DNA of 64,000 nt from Rhizobium sp. Q54 (GTDB lineage Bacteria; Pseudomonadota; Alphaproteobacteria; Micropepsales; Micropepsaceae): contig CAMAPL010000007.1 in assembly GCA_945860165.1 (NCBI GenBank), forward strand, positions 46,307 to 110,306, in the 5' to 3' direction. The translations under genes were made by a program, and so were the position numbers. The first letter of the stretch is position 1, and the number at the start of each line of letters is the position of its first letter. Of this stretch, positions 51,618-61,592 are shown in pieces. Below the pieces are notes generated by a model. That model did not search any database. It saw only the letters and a program-made list of their open reading frames with translations, and had not been told where the DNA came from.

Positions 51618-52734
51618 TCGCCCATCTTCAAATCGTGAGGCGGCCATGCGCAACTTCCTGGTTGCCGCCGGTTGGGGCGACGCGACCGTGACGCCGCTGC
51701 CGGGCGATGCTTCCACCCGGCGCTATGCCCGGCTGGCGCTGAACGGCCGCAACACCATGCTGATGGACCAGCCACAGGGCGCGGAAACACCCACTGCGCC
51801 GCCCGATGCCAGCGAAGCCGAACGCCAGGCGCTGGGCTACAATGCCGTGGCGCGGTTAGCGGGCGCCGATTGCGCCCGTTTCGCCGCCGTGGCGGATTAC
51901 CTGCGCGGTCATGGCTTGGCCGCGCCGGAAGTCCATGCCGCCGATCATGCCAACGGTTTCGTCATTCTCGAGGATCTGGGTGACGCGCTGTTCGCCGATG
52001 TGCTGGCCGATGGTGGCGACGAACTGGCGCTGTACCAGGCCGCGGTGGGAGTCCTGGCCAAAATTCACGCCCATGATGCCCCCGCCGCGCTGTCTTCCGA
52101 CAAGCCACTGTTCGCCTATGACCAGACGGCGCTGATTGCCGAGACCAGCCTGCTCACCGAATGGTTCCTGCCGCTGGCGCTGGAACGCAGCGCCAGCGAA
52201 ATCGAAACCGACGAACATCGCACATTGTGGAAAGCCGCGCTGTCGCGGATCGAGGGCGGGCGGCGCGTGTTTGTGCATCGCGATTATCACGCCCAGAACC
52301 TGCTGTGGCTGCCGCAGCGCCAGGGCGTGGCCCGCGTCGGGTTGATCGATTTCCAGGACGCGGTGGCGGGCAGCCCTGCCTATGACTTGATCTCGCTTAC
52401 CGAAGATGCGCGCCGCGATGTCAACCCGCAGCTGGCAGAAGCCACCACCGCGCATTACCTCGCTGCGATGCGGGCGCAGGGCACGCCGGTGGACGAAGCC
52501 GCTTTCCGCCACGAGATGGCGGTGATGGCTGCACAGCGCAATGCCAAGATTGTCGGCATCTTCACGCGCCTTTACCAGCGCGACGGCAAGCCGCGTTACC
52601 TCAGCTTCCTGCCACGCGTGTGGAATTATCTTGAACGCGATCTCACGCATCCGGCGCTGGCCGACCTGCGTGGCTGGTATGATCGCGTGATACCCAAAGC
52701 CAAACGGGCCTTGCCCGCGATGGAGACATTATGA
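51610..52734 (+). CDS. amgK: Anomeric MurNAc/GlcNAc kinase AmgK (aminoglycoside phosphotransferase family)
   Basis: A 374-aa APH-fold kinase. The catalytic loop is VHRDYHAQNLLWL and the metal-binding segment is LIDFQDAVAGSPAYDL. The next gene is MurU; in Pseudomonas and Caulobacter this pair recycles peptidoglycan sugars to UDP-MurNAc and affects fosfomycin tolerance. The naming therefore uses context, since the fold alone would allow other small-molecule kinases. It overlaps murU by 4 bp. Confidence 0.82.
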   Translation: MSDRPSSNREAAMRNFLVAAGWGDATVTPLPGDASTRRYARLALNGRNTMLMDQPQGAETPTAPPDASEAERQALGYNAVARLAGADCARFAAVADYLRGHGLAAPEVHAADHANGFVILEDLGDALFADVLADGGDELALYQAAVGVLAKIHAHDAPAALSSDKPLFAYDQTALIAETSLLTEWFLPLALERSASEIETDEHRTLWKAALSRIEGGRRVFVHRDYHAQNLLWLPQRQGVARVGLIDFQDAVAGSPAYDLISLTEDARRDVNPQLAEATTAHYLAAMRAQGTPVDEAAFRHEMAVMAAQRNAKIVGIFTRLYQRDGKPRYLSFLPRVWNYLERDLTHPALADLRGWYDRVIPKAKRALPAMETL

Positions 52735-53453
52735 GCAAGGTCACACGCGCCATGATCATGGGCGCAGGCCTGGGCATCCGCATGCGCCCCCTGACCGACG
52801 ACCGGCCCAAGCCGATGGTGATGGTGGCGGGACGCCCCCTGATCGATCATGCCATCGACAGGCTGATCGCGGCCGGCGTGACGCGGGTGGTGGTCAATGT
52901 CCACTACAAGGCCGAAATGCTGCGCGCCCATCTGGACAAGCGCCGCGATGTCGACATCGTCTATTCCGACGAAACCGAAAGACTGCTGGATACCGGTGGC
53001 GGCGTGGTCAAGGCGATGCCGCATTTCGGCGGCGAGCCTTTCTTCGTCATCAATTCGGACTCCATCTGGGCGGAAGGCGGCATACCGCCCCTACCCGCCA
53101 TGCAGCGGTTGTGGGATGCCAGCCGCATGGACGGACTGTTGCTGCTGGCCGAGATGGAAACCGCGATGGGGTATGACGGCGGCGGCGATTTCGTGCTTGA
53201 AGCGGATGGCAAGGTGGCGCGCGCCAAGGATCGCGGCGAGCAGCCCTATGCCTATCCCGGAGTGCAGATCGTCCATCCCCGCCTGTTCGAGAGCGCGCCG
53301 GACGGCGCCTTTTCCACCAACATCATCTGGGACCGCGCCATCGCTGCCGAGCGGCTGTCGGGCTGCGTGCTGGACGGGGTGTGGATTCATGTCGGCACGC
53401 CGGAGGCGCGCGCCGAGGCGAATGCGTATCTCGCCGCACAGGCCCCTGCTTGA
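52731..53453 (+). CDS. murU: N-acetylmuramate-1-phosphate uridylyltransferase MurU
   Basis: A 240-aa nucleotidyltransferase. The UTP-binding signature reads AMIMGAGLGIRMRPLTDDRPKP, and D at FFVINSDSIW fits the metal site. It makes UDP-MurNAc from MurNAc-1-phosphate in the recycling route that begins with AmgK. The stop overlaps the proposed addB start (TTGA). Confidence 0.85.
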   Translation: MSKVTRAMIMGAGLGIRMRPLTDDRPKPMVMVAGRPLIDHAIDRLIAAGVTRVVVNVHYKAEMLRAHLDKRRDVDIVYSDETERLLDTGGGVVKAMPHFGGEPFFVINSDSIWAEGGIPPLPAMQRLWDASRMDGLLLLAEMETAMGYDGGGDFVLEADGKVARAKDRGEQPYAYPGVQIVHPRLFESAPDGAFSTNIIWDRAIAAERLSGCVLDGVWIHVGTPEARAEANAYLAAQAPA

Positions 53454-56440
53454 AGGCGCCGGCGGTTTACACCATTGCCGCCAGCGCGCATTTCGCGGAA
53501 AGCCTGGCGCGCGGCTTGTTGCAGCGGACGGGAAACGATCCGCTCGCTTTGTCCTCCGCCACGATCTATCTGCCAACCCGCCGCGCAGCGCGCGGCTTTG
53601 GCGATGCCTTTGCGCGTGTGATGGGCGGCGCAGCCCTACTGCCGCAATTCAAGGCGCTGGGCGACAGCGACGAAGACGATCTGCTGTTTGACGCGCCCTC
53701 CGACGGCCAGGAGCTTGCGCCCTCCATCGCGCCCCTGCGGCGGCAATTGCTGCTGACCGAACTGATCCGGAAATGGGACCGCAAGGGCAGCGACGGCACG
53801 TTATCCTTCGCCCAGGCCGCAACCCTGGCCGACAGCCTGGCCAAGGTGATGGATGAAGTTGAAAATCAGGGCTGCGATCTTGGCAAACTGAAGGATCTGG
53901 CTCCGCCCGAACTGGCCGAACATTGGGAAGGCGTGACCCGCTTTCTCGACGTGTTGCACAAACAGTGGCCCGGTGTGCTGGCGGTGGAGCAAAAGCTCAA
54001 TCCGGCGGCGCGGCGGGCCGCAGCGATCCGGGCGCTGGCCGCCCGTCTTGAGGCCGCGCCGCCGCAAGGACTGATCCTGGCCGCGGGGTCCACCGGCTCG
54101 CTTCCCGCCACCGCAGATTTTTTGGCCGTCATTGCGCAGCTGCCGGGTGGCGCTGTGGTACTGCCCGGCCTTGACCGCGAAATGGACAAACAAAGCTGGA
54201 CCGACCTCGATCCCGGGCATCCGCAATTTGGCCTGCGCCAGTTGCTGAAAACCATGCAGGCGGATCGCCAGGATGTGCAGGACTGGTTCGGCCCGCCCGT
54301 CAATCCAGCCCGCGAATTCCTGCTGCGCGAAACATTACGCCCTGCCCCCACGACAGATGCCTGGCGCGCGCTGGCGCAATCGGGGGAGCGCGAAATCCGC
54401 AAAGGCCTGACCGACATCGCGCTGGTCACCGCCGCCGATCCGGCCCAGGAGGCGCTGGCGATTGCGCTGGCCTTGCGCGAAGCGCTGGAGACGCCCGAGC
54501 GCAGCGCCGCGCTGGTGACGCCGGACCGCAATCTGGCGCGGCGGGTGGCGGCGGAAATGCGCCGCTGGGGGGTCGAGATCGACGATTCCGGCGGACGCCC
54601 GCTGGCCCATACCACAGCCGGCACGTTCCTCTGCCTGCTGGCGGAAGCGGTGGATGCCCGTTTCGCGCCGGTGCTGTTGCTGGCGCTGCTCAAGCATCCT
54701 TTCGCGCGGCGCGGCGAAGACGGCGCGCATTTTCGCGCCCACGCCCGCGAACTCGACCGCTGGTGCCTGCGCGGCCCACGCCCCGATCCCGGTCTGACCG
54801 GCATCACCGCCGCCATCGCAAGATGCGCAAAAGTGCGGCGCTCGCCGCCTGAAGACGCATTGACCGCACTGACGGCGTGGTGGAACGGGATTGCCGCGAT
54901 TCTCGCGCCGCTGGAGGCCCTGTTCGCAGAAAGCGAAGTGCCGCTGGCGGATTTGCTGACCACCCATATCGCCGCCGCCGAAGCATTGGCCTGCGACGAG
55001 CAGAAAAACTGTATCCTGTGGCAAGGCAGCGATGGTGGCACGGCATCCCAACTGGTGGCGGCGTTGATGGCAGCCGCCGAGGATTTGCCGCCGCTGGAGC
55101 CCCGCTCCTGGCCGTCGCTGTTTCGCAATCTCGCCATGAAGACGCCGGTGCGCGCCGCCTATGGCCAGCATCCGCGCCTGGCGATCCTGGGGCCATTGGA
55201 AGCGCGGTTGCAGCGTTTCGACTTGACCATCCTGGGCGGACTGAACGAAGGCATCTGGCCGCAGGCCGCCGGCACCGATCCTTGGTTCTCGCGTCCCATG
55301 CGCGCCAGCCTGGGACTGGAGCAGCCCGAGCGCGGCATCGGCCTGTCGGCGCATGATTTTGCGATGCTGGCGGCCAGCCCTTGCGTGCTGCTGACCCGCG
55401 CCCTGAAGGCGGACGGTACGCCCACCATCGCGTCGCGCTGGTTGCAGCGGCTGGAGCAACTGGTGCTCGGGCTGGACTCGGCGCCGCCGGAGAAGAAAAA
55501 AAAGATCGAGGATATCCTCAGGGGACGTTGCGACTATGCCGGCATCGCCGCACGCATGATGGACGTGACGCGGACCAAGCCCCTTTGCCGCCCGGCGCCA
55601 ACACCGCCCGCCCAGGTGCGGCCGCGCAAATTATCTGTCACCGAAATCGAAACGTGGCTACGTGATCCCTATGCCATCTATGCCCGGCATGTGCTGAAAC
55701 TGCGCCCGCTCGACGCCATCGATGTTCCGATCGGGCCGCGCGAACGCGGCACGGCCTTGCACAAAGCGCTGGAGGATTTCATCTCCCAGCATCCGGGTGG
55801 CTTGCCGGACGATTCGGAAAAGCGCCTGTCGCAGATTGCCGATGATGTTTTTGCGCAAGCCAGCATACCCAAGGCGGCGCTTGCGGTGTGGCGGCCGCGT
55901 TTCCTGGGCGCAGTGCAAGGCTTTCTCAGCGTGGAACGCGAGCGGCGCGAGACCATCGCGCAATCTTTTACCGAGATCACCGGCACGCGAGTTTTCGCTG
56001 TGCCCGGTGGGAATTTCACCCTGATCGGACAGGCCGACCGCATCGACATATTGAAAGACGGCGGCGCCGCGATCCTGGATTATAAAAGCGGTGCCATTCC
56101 CACCCAACCACAGGTGCAGGAATTACTGGCGCCGCAATTGCCGCTGGAAGCGGCAATCCTGGCGGAAGGTGGCTTTCCCGGCATCGGCAAGCGTATCGCC
56201 GAACAGTTGATCTATCTGTCATTGGCCGACAGCAAGAAGGCCGGCAAACCCATGATGGTCAATAACGCCGTCGAACTGGCGCAGCAGGCGGCGGACAAAC
56301 TCAAGCAGCGCATCATCCGGTTCGACGATGAGAAGACACCCTATCTGTCAAGGGTACGCCCACAATTCACCGATAGTGTAGGCTATTACGACCATCTGGC
56401 GCGGGTGCGCGAATGGTCGGCTTCCGGGGAAGACGCCTGA
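53450..56440 (+). CDS. addB: Double-strand break repair protein AddB
   Basis: A 996-aa subunit of the AddAB helicase-nuclease, the alphaproteobacterial counterpart of RecBCD. It lacks a clear Walker A (TIYLPTRRAARGFGDAF instead), as is usual for alphaproteobacterial AddB. The C-terminal PD-(D/E)xK nuclease is present (ILDYKSGAIPTQPQVQE). The TTG at 53450 follows murU with an overlap and is the most plausible start; ATG candidates upstream lie in murU. Its stop overlaps the addA start. Confidence 0.92.
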   Translation: MKAPAVYTIAASAHFAESLARGLLQRTGNDPLALSSATIYLPTRRAARGFGDAFARVMGGAALLPQFKALGDSDEDDLLFDAPSDGQELAPSIAPLRRQLLLTELIRKWDRKGSDGTLSFAQAATLADSLAKVMDEVENQGCDLGKLKDLAPPELAEHWEGVTRFLDVLHKQWPGVLAVEQKLNPAARRAAAIRALAARLEAAPPQGLILAAGSTGSLPATADFLAVIAQLPGGAVVLPGLDREMDKQSWTDLDPGHPQFGLRQLLKTMQADRQDVQDWFGPPVNPAREFLLRETLRPAPTTDAWRALAQSGEREIRKGLTDIALVTAADPAQEALAIALALREALETPERSAALVTPDRNLARRVAAEMRRWGVEIDDSGGRPLAHTTAGTFLCLLAEAVDARFAPVLLLALLKHPFARRGEDGAHFRAHARELDRWCLRGPRPDPGLTGITAAIARCAKVRRSPPEDALTALTAWWNGIAAILAPLEALFAESEVPLADLLTTHIAAAEALACDEQKNCILWQGSDGGTASQLVAALMAAAEDLPPLEPRSWPSLFRNLAMKTPVRAAYGQHPRLAILGPLEARLQRFDLTILGGLNEGIWPQAAGTDPWFSRPMRASLGLEQPERGIGLSAHDFAMLAASPCVLLTRALKADGTPTIASRWLQRLEQLVLGLDSAPPEKKKKIEDILRGRCDYAGIAARMMDVTRTKPLCRPAPTPPAQVRPRKLSVTEIETWLRDPYAIYARHVLKLRPLDAIDVPIGPRERGTALHKALEDFISQHPGGLPDDSEKRLSQIADDVFAQASIPKAALAVWRPRFLGAVQGFLSVERERRETIAQSFTEITGTRVFAVPGGNFTLIGQADRIDILKDGGAAILDYKSGAIPTQPQVQELLAPQLPLEAAILAEGGFPGIGKRIAEQLIYLSLADSKKAGKPMMVNNAVELAQQAADKLKQRIIRFDDEKTPYLSRVRPQFTDSVGYYDHLARVREWSASGEDA

Positions 56441-59400
56441 TGCGCGATTCCTCCGTCATCGCCTCGGACCCGAAAATCTCCGCCTGGGTGGCCGCCAATG
56501 CCGGGTCGGGCAAGACCTACACCCTGGCCAACCGGGTGGCGCGCCTGCTGATGCAGGACGGCACCAAGCCCGAACGCATTCTCTGCCTCACCTTCACCAA
56601 AGCCGCGGCCGCAGAGATGCAGGGACGGCTTTTCAAGCAGCTGGGCACTTGGGCGATGCTGCCGGACGACCAGTTGCGGGCGCAGATCGTGAAGATCGGA
56701 GGCGATGCCCATGGCGATCTGCGCCTGGCGCGCCGCCTGTTTGCAGGCGCGCTCGAAACGCCCGGCGGGCTGAAGGTTCTCACCCTGCATGGCTTCTGCC
56801 AGATCGTGCTGTCGCGCTTTCCCATCGAAGCGGGCATCCCGCCCGCCTTCGATGTGCTGGACGACCAGTCGGCGCGCGAACTGATCGCGGGCGCGCGCCA
56901 GCACATGCTGGAACGCGCCGGAGCCGGCGAGACCGTGCTGGCGGATGCCGTGGCCAGGCTGGTGACCGAAACCAGCGAGGCAAAGCTCACCGGCATCCTT
57001 GATGCCGCGCTAGGCAGCGACCGGCGCAAACTGGACCGGCTGCTTGATGAAGCAGACATTTCTGCGCTGGCGCGAAAACCGTTTGGCCTAGCCGAGAATG
57101 AGACGGCGCAAAGCGTGGCAGAAAAATTCTGTGGCGCGTTAAACGAGGAGATCGCCCAACTAAGTGACGTTGTCGGCTGGCTTGAAAGCGGCACGAAAAC
57201 CGATATTCAAACGGCTCGCGAAATCAAAAACATTTCAGCCAATGGCGGCACACGCGCTCTATCTACATTGCAAGACGTTTTCTTCACTACAAAAGGTGAG
57301 GAACGGCAGCGCCTAGCGACTAAGAAACTTACGGACGCACGCCCAGATTTTTTGAACTATCTAGTCGCGTTGCGAAAACGTTTCTGCGCCGCTGCCGAAC
57401 GCCACCGCACCGCCCGCGCCGCCGAACTGGCCGAGGCCGCCCTGATCCTGATCGACGCGGTGGCCCGTGATTACCGTGCCGCCAAGCGCCTGCGCGGCGT
57501 GCTGGATTATGACGACCTGATCATGAAAACCCGTGACCTGCTGGAAAAGCCCAGCGCTGCCACCTGGGTGCTCTACAAGCTGGACGGTGGCATCGATCAC
57601 CTGCTGATCGACGAGGCCCAGGACACCAGTCCTGAACAATGGGACATCGTCAAAAAGCTGACAGAGGAATTCTTCGCCGGCAGCGGGCGCGAGCGCCGCA
57701 TGCCGCGCACCATCTTCGCGGTCGGTGATGAGAAACAGTCGATCTTCAGTTTCCAGGGCGCGGATCCGGCCCAGTTCGACATCAACCGCCGCTATTTCGA
57801 AGATAAGGTGACGAGCGCGGGATTAACATTGCGCAAAGAACCATTGCTGACGTCGCGCCGTTCGGTGCCCGAAATCCTGACCTTCGTGGATACCGTGTTC
57901 GCCAACGAGCTGGCGCGCACAGGTCTGACCTCCAGCGGCGACGAGATTGTCCACAGAGCCCATCGCAGCACCGACAAGGGCGGCATCGAATTCTGGCCCG
58001 CCCTCAAGCCCGACGAACTGGATGCGGAAGATCCCTGGGCGCCGGTGGATGCGGTCCCGCCGGAAAGCCCCGTTGCGCGCCTGGCTATTCAGATCGCCGA
58101 CAAGATCGCGAACTGGACCCAAAGCGGCTCGTGCCTGCCCGGCCATAAGGAAGCGATCCAGCCGCAGGACATCATGATCCTGCTGCCCCGCCGCGAACCC
58201 TTCGGCAGCGAGGTCATCCGCCAGATGAAGGTGCGCGGCATTCCCGTTGCGGGTGCCGACCGGGTGCGGCTGACCGAACAGATCGCCGCAATGGACCTGA
58301 TCGCACTGGGACGCTTTGTCCTGCAGCGCGAAGACGATCTTAACCTGGCGGCGTTGCTGCGCTCGCCGCTGTGCGGCATCAGTGAAGACGATCTCTACGA
58401 CCTGGCGCATGACCGCAAGGGCGATCTGTGGCAGGCGCTGACGGCGCGGCAATGTGGTGCCGCCTTTGCCTCATCCCATCGCTTCCTGTCGCAGATGCTG
58501 GAACGCGCCGACTATGCGCCGCCGTTCGAGTTTTATTCGCATGCCTTGATTGCCCTTGGCATGCGCGAAAAGCTGCTGGCGCGGCTGGGGACGGAATCCG
58601 CCGACGCCATCGAGGAATTCCTCAGCCTCACCCTGACACACGAGCAAAGCCATTCGCCGTCACTGGAAGGCTTCATCGACTGGGTCGCGCGCGGCGAGAT
58701 CGAGATCAAGCGTGACATGGAGCGTGGCCGCAACCAGGTCCGGGTGATGACGGTGCATGGCGCCAAGGGACTGGAGGCCGACATCGTGATCCTGCCGGAC
58801 ACGACATCGCTGCCCGGCGGGCTGAACCGCAACGAGGGCCTGCTTTATTCCAAGGACGGCCCGCTGTTTCCGCTGCCGGGCCAGGACGCGCCGGAGGCGA
58901 CGCGCGCGGCCAAGGCTGCCGCCGACGAAGAACTCCGGCGCGAACACCGCCGCCTGTTCTATGTCGCGCTGACGCGCGCGCGCGACCGGCTGTGCATCTG
59001 CGGCTTTCAAGGCAAGCGCGAGATCAAGCCAGAGTCCTGGTACGAGATGGCGCGCACCGCGGCCCGGCAACTGGACCTGGAATTGACGCGCGGCGATGAC
59101 GAAGTCCGGATCATCGGTACGGTCGAGGAAGAGAGCGGCACAATCGGTACCGCCGAAGCCAAGCCTCTCCTGCCCGGCTGGATCGTCCGCGCGGCGCCGC
59201 CCGAACCGGTGGTACCCAATCCCATTCGTCCATCGGACCTGCGCGATGGCTCGGCATCCCTATCGCCGCTGGTCACCGCGCGTTTCCTGCGCGGGAATAT
59301 CGTGCATGCGCTGCTGGCGCGCCTGCCCGAAGTCGCACCCGACAAGCGGGCCGGCATTGCGGTGAACTATGCCCGCGCCAACGGCTTGTCCGAGGAACAG

Positions 59401-59817
59401 GCGCAAGCCCTGAGCCACGAGACCCTGGCCGTTCTGGACCATCCCCAGTTTGCCGCCGCTTTCGCGCCCGGCAGCAAAGCGGAAGTCGCCATCCATGCCG
59501 CACGCCCCGATCTGGGCCTGAAAGCCCCAATCGTCGGCCGTCTGGACCGGCTGGCGGTGAGTGACGATCAGGTGCTCATTCTGGACTTCAAAACCAACCG
59601 TCCACCGCCAAAAAGCGAAGACCAGGTTCCGGCCAGCTATCTCGATCAGATGGCGCTGTATCGCGCCGCGGCGGAGCGCGTCTTTCCCGGACGGCGAATC
59701 GTTTGCGGATTGCTGTTCACCGATGGGCCGAGGCTTTTACAGCTTTCCGATGTGGTTCTGGACGCCAGATTGGCCGGTATTTCCGCACGCCTTGACCCGG
59801 AAGGGTCGCGTTCCTAG
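56440..59817 (+). CDS. addA: Double-strand break repair helicase AddA
   Basis: A 1125-aa UvrD-type helicase and nuclease. Walker A is AANAGSGKTYTLANR, motif II is LLIDEAQDTSPEQW, and motif VI lies near RRLFYVALTRARDRL. The C-terminal nuclease has ILDFKTNRP. The ATG at 56440 overlaps the addB stop. An internal stretch of about 300 bp (57050-57360) is clearly less GC-rich and uses rarer codons than the rest. trxA follows 33 bp later. Confidence 0.94.
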   Translation: MRDSSVIASDPKISAWVAANAGSGKTYTLANRVARLLMQDGTKPERILCLTFTKAAAAEMQGRLFKQLGTWAMLPDDQLRAQIVKIGGDAHGDLRLARRLFAGALETPGGLKVLTLHGFCQIVLSRFPIEAGIPPAFDVLDDQSARELIAGARQHMLERAGAGETVLADAVARLVTETSEAKLTGILDAALGSDRRKLDRLLDEADISALARKPFGLAENETAQSVAEKFCGALNEEIAQLSDVVGWLESGTKTDIQTAREIKNISANGGTRALSTLQDVFFTTKGEERQRLATKKLTDARPDFLNYLVALRKRFCAAAERHRTARAAELAEAALILIDAVARDYRAAKRLRGVLDYDDLIMKTRDLLEKPSAATWVLYKLDGGIDHLLIDEAQDTSPEQWDIVKKLTEEFFAGSGRERRMPRTIFAVGDEKQSIFSFQGADPAQFDINRRYFEDKVTSAGLTLRKEPLLTSRRSVPEILTFVDTVFANELARTGLTSSGDEIVHRAHRSTDKGGIEFWPALKPDELDAEDPWAPVDAVPPESPVARLAIQIADKIANWTQSGSCLPGHKEAIQPQDIMILLPRREPFGSEVIRQMKVRGIPVAGADRVRLTEQIAAMDLIALGRFVLQREDDLNLAALLRSPLCGISEDDLYDLAHDRKGDLWQALTARQCGAAFASSHRFLSQMLERADYAPPFEFYSHALIALGMREKLLARLGTESADAIEEFLSLTLTHEQSHSPSLEGFIDWVARGEIEIKRDMERGRNQVRVMTVHGAKGLEADIVILPDTTSLPGGLNRNEGLLYSKDGPLFPLPGQDAPEATRAAKAAADEELRREHRRLFYVALTRARDRLCICGFQGKREIKPESWYEMARTAARQLDLELTRGDDEVRIIGTVEEESGTIGTAEAKPLLPGWIVRAAPPEPVVPNPIRPSDLRDGSASLSPLVTARFLRGNIVHALLARLPEVAPDKRAGIAVNYARANGLSEEQAQALSHETLAVLDHPQFAAAFAPGSKAEVAIHAARPDLGLKAPIVGRLDRLAVSDDQVLILDFKTNRPPPKSEDQVPASYLDQMALYRAAAERVFPGRRIVCGLLFTDGPRLLQLSDVVLDARLAGISARLDPEGSRS

Positions 59818-59850
59818 ATATGGTGACGCGATAGTCACAGGATTGATCCT

Positions 59851-60168
59851 ATGCCCCTGAAAGTGTCCGACGCCTCTTTCCAGGCCGATGTCTTGGATGC
59901 CAAGAAGCCCGTGCTGGTGGATTTCTGGGATGAGTGGTGCGGACCCTGCCGCATGATCGCCCCGGCGCTGGACGAGCTGTCCACCGAGCTGAGTGGCAAG
60001 GTTATCATCGCCAAGCTGAACATCGACGAGAACCCGCATGTGCCGACCAAGTATGGCGTGCGCGGCATTCCCACCATGATGATCTTTCAGGACGGCCAGG
60101 TGGCAGCGACCAAGGTCGGCGCGCTGCCGAAATCCAAGATCAAGGAATGGATCGAGTCGTCTATCTGA
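59851..60168 (+). CDS. trxA: Thioredoxin
   Basis: A 105-aa thioredoxin with the WCGPC active site and the cis-Pro region RGIPTMMIF. It reduces protein disulfides in the cytoplasm. The N-terminus MPLKVSDASFQADVLD fits. The addA-trxA order is common in alphaproteobacteria. It is convergent with folC across a REP-like repeat. Confidence 0.96.
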   Translation: MPLKVSDASFQADVLDAKKPVLVDFWDEWCGPCRMIAPALDELSTELSGKVIIAKLNIDENPHVPTKYGVRGIPTMMIFQDGQVAATKVGALPKSKIKEWIESSI

Positions 60169-60174
60169 CCCTCG

Positions 60175-60271
60175 GTGTCATGGCCCGCGAATGCGGGCCA
60201 CCCAGGTGATACGTTTCCCTTAAGCAGATTTTAGCTGGATGGCCCACACTCCGGTGGGCCATGACAGTGAG
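60175..60271. repeat. REP-like repeat between convergent trxA and folC
   Basis: GTGTCATGGCCCGCGAATGCGGGCCACCC is the first hairpin, and GGATGGCCCACACTCCGGTGGGCCATGACAG the second, in inverted orientation. It may terminate transcription from both sides. Confidence 0.78.
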
Positions 60272-60272
60272 G

Positions 60273-61592
60273 TCAGTCGTTCTCGGCCAACACCCGTCCC
60301 GCAAGATAGAGCGAACCGCAGATCAGGATGCGCGGCGGCGCAGTCTGGCCATCCAGCCGCGTCCAGGCGGTGAGTTGCAGCATGGCGTCTTCCAGATCTT
60401 CGGCAGGCGCCGCGTCCAGGCCGGCCTTACGCGCGGCATCGTAGAGCGCGCCCGCGCTCAGGCTGGCCGCCTCGCCCGGGATCGCCACCGTTACCACATG
60501 CCGCGCCAATCCTTTGAAGGCGCGCAGGTAGCCCACGGCATCCTTGTTAGCCAGCATGGCGCAGATCAGGTAGAGCGGGCGTTCGCCATGCTCTTCCAGG
60601 TCGGCCATGGTGCGCGACACCGCTTCGGCGCCATGGGGATTATGCCCCCCGTCCAGCCAGATTTCGGCGCCACGCGGCGCCCACTCGATCAGCGGTCCCT
60701 TGTGCAGGCGTTGCAGCCGCGCCGGCCATTCCACTTGAGTTAAGCCCTTTTCGATCGCCGCGTCTTCACCCCAGCTGCGTTTTGCGTGCCGCAGGGCGGC
60801 GATGGCAACGCCGGCATTCTCGATCTGGTGACGGCCGATCAATTTTGGCAGCGGCAGGTCCAGCAGGCCGATGCCGTCTTCATAGACCATGCGACCATGT
60901 TCCTGGCGGCTGGCGAAATCCTGGCCGAACTCGAACACCGCCACGCCCAGCCGGTCAGCCTGCGACAGGATGACGTCGCGCGCGATCTCGCTTTGCGGCC
61001 CCATCACCAGCGGCGTGCTCTTCTTGATGATGCCGGCCTTTTCCGCCGCAATGCCCGCAAGGTCGTCGCCGAGGAATTCTCGATGATCCAGGCCCACCGG
61101 CTGGATCACTGTCATGGCCGGGTTGGGCACCACATTGGTGGCATCATAGGTACCGCCCAGGCCGACTTCCAGAATGGTCGCGTCGGCGGGATAGCGGGCG
61201 AAGGCCAGAAACATGGCTGCGGCGGTGATTTCGAAAAAGGTAATCTCGCGGCCTGCATTGACCTGTTCGACTTCCTCCAGTAGCGATAGAAGCGCTTCTT
61301 CGGATATCAGCTTTCCCGCGATGCGGATGCGTTCATGGAAGCGCACCAGATGCGGCGAGATATGAACATGCACCTTGAGGCCCTGCGCCTCCAGCATGGC
61401 GCGGGAAAAGGCGCAGGCCGAACCCTTGCCATTGGTGCCGGCGACATGGATCACCGGCGGCAGTTTCAGGTGCGGATTGTCCAGCTCGCCCAGCAGCCGC
61501 AGAATGCGGTCCAGCGCCAAGTCGATCTTCCTGGGATGCAGCGACAGAAGGCGCCGCAGCACCGCATCGCTGCGCATGGTCTCAAAGAGCAT
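60273..61592 (-). CDS. folC: Bifunctional folylpolyglutamate synthase / dihydrofolate synthase
   Basis: A 439-aa Mur-ligase-like enzyme that adds glutamate to dihydropteroate and folates. The P-loop reads HVAGTNGKGSACAFSRAML, followed by SPHLVRFHERIRI, and the central motif LDHREFLGDDLAGIAAEKAGI is conserved. The start MLFETMRSDAV at 61592 abuts the accD stop; MRSDAVLRRLL (61577) is an alternative. It lies in the trpB-trpA-accD-folC order. Confidence 0.95.
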   Translation of the reverse strand: MLFETMRSDAVLRRLLSLHPRKIDLALDRILRLLGELDNPHLKLPPVIHVAGTNGKGSACAFSRAMLEAQGLKVHVHISPHLVRFHERIRIAGKLISEEALLSLLEEVEQVNAGREITFFEITAAAMFLAFARYPADATILEVGLGGTYDATNVVPNPAMTVIQPVGLDHREFLGDDLAGIAAEKAGIIKKSTPLVMGPQSEIARDVILSQADRLGVAVFEFGQDFASRQEHGRMVYEDGIGLLDLPLPKLIGRHQIENAGVAIAALRHAKRSWGEDAAIEKGLTQVEWPARLQRLHKGPLIEWAPRGAEIWLDGGHNPHGAEAVSRTMADLEEHGERPLYLICAMLANKDAVGYLRAFKGLARHVVTVAIPGEAASLSAGALYDAARKAGLDAAPAEDLEDAMLQLTAWTRLDGQTAPPRILICGSLYLAGRVLAEND

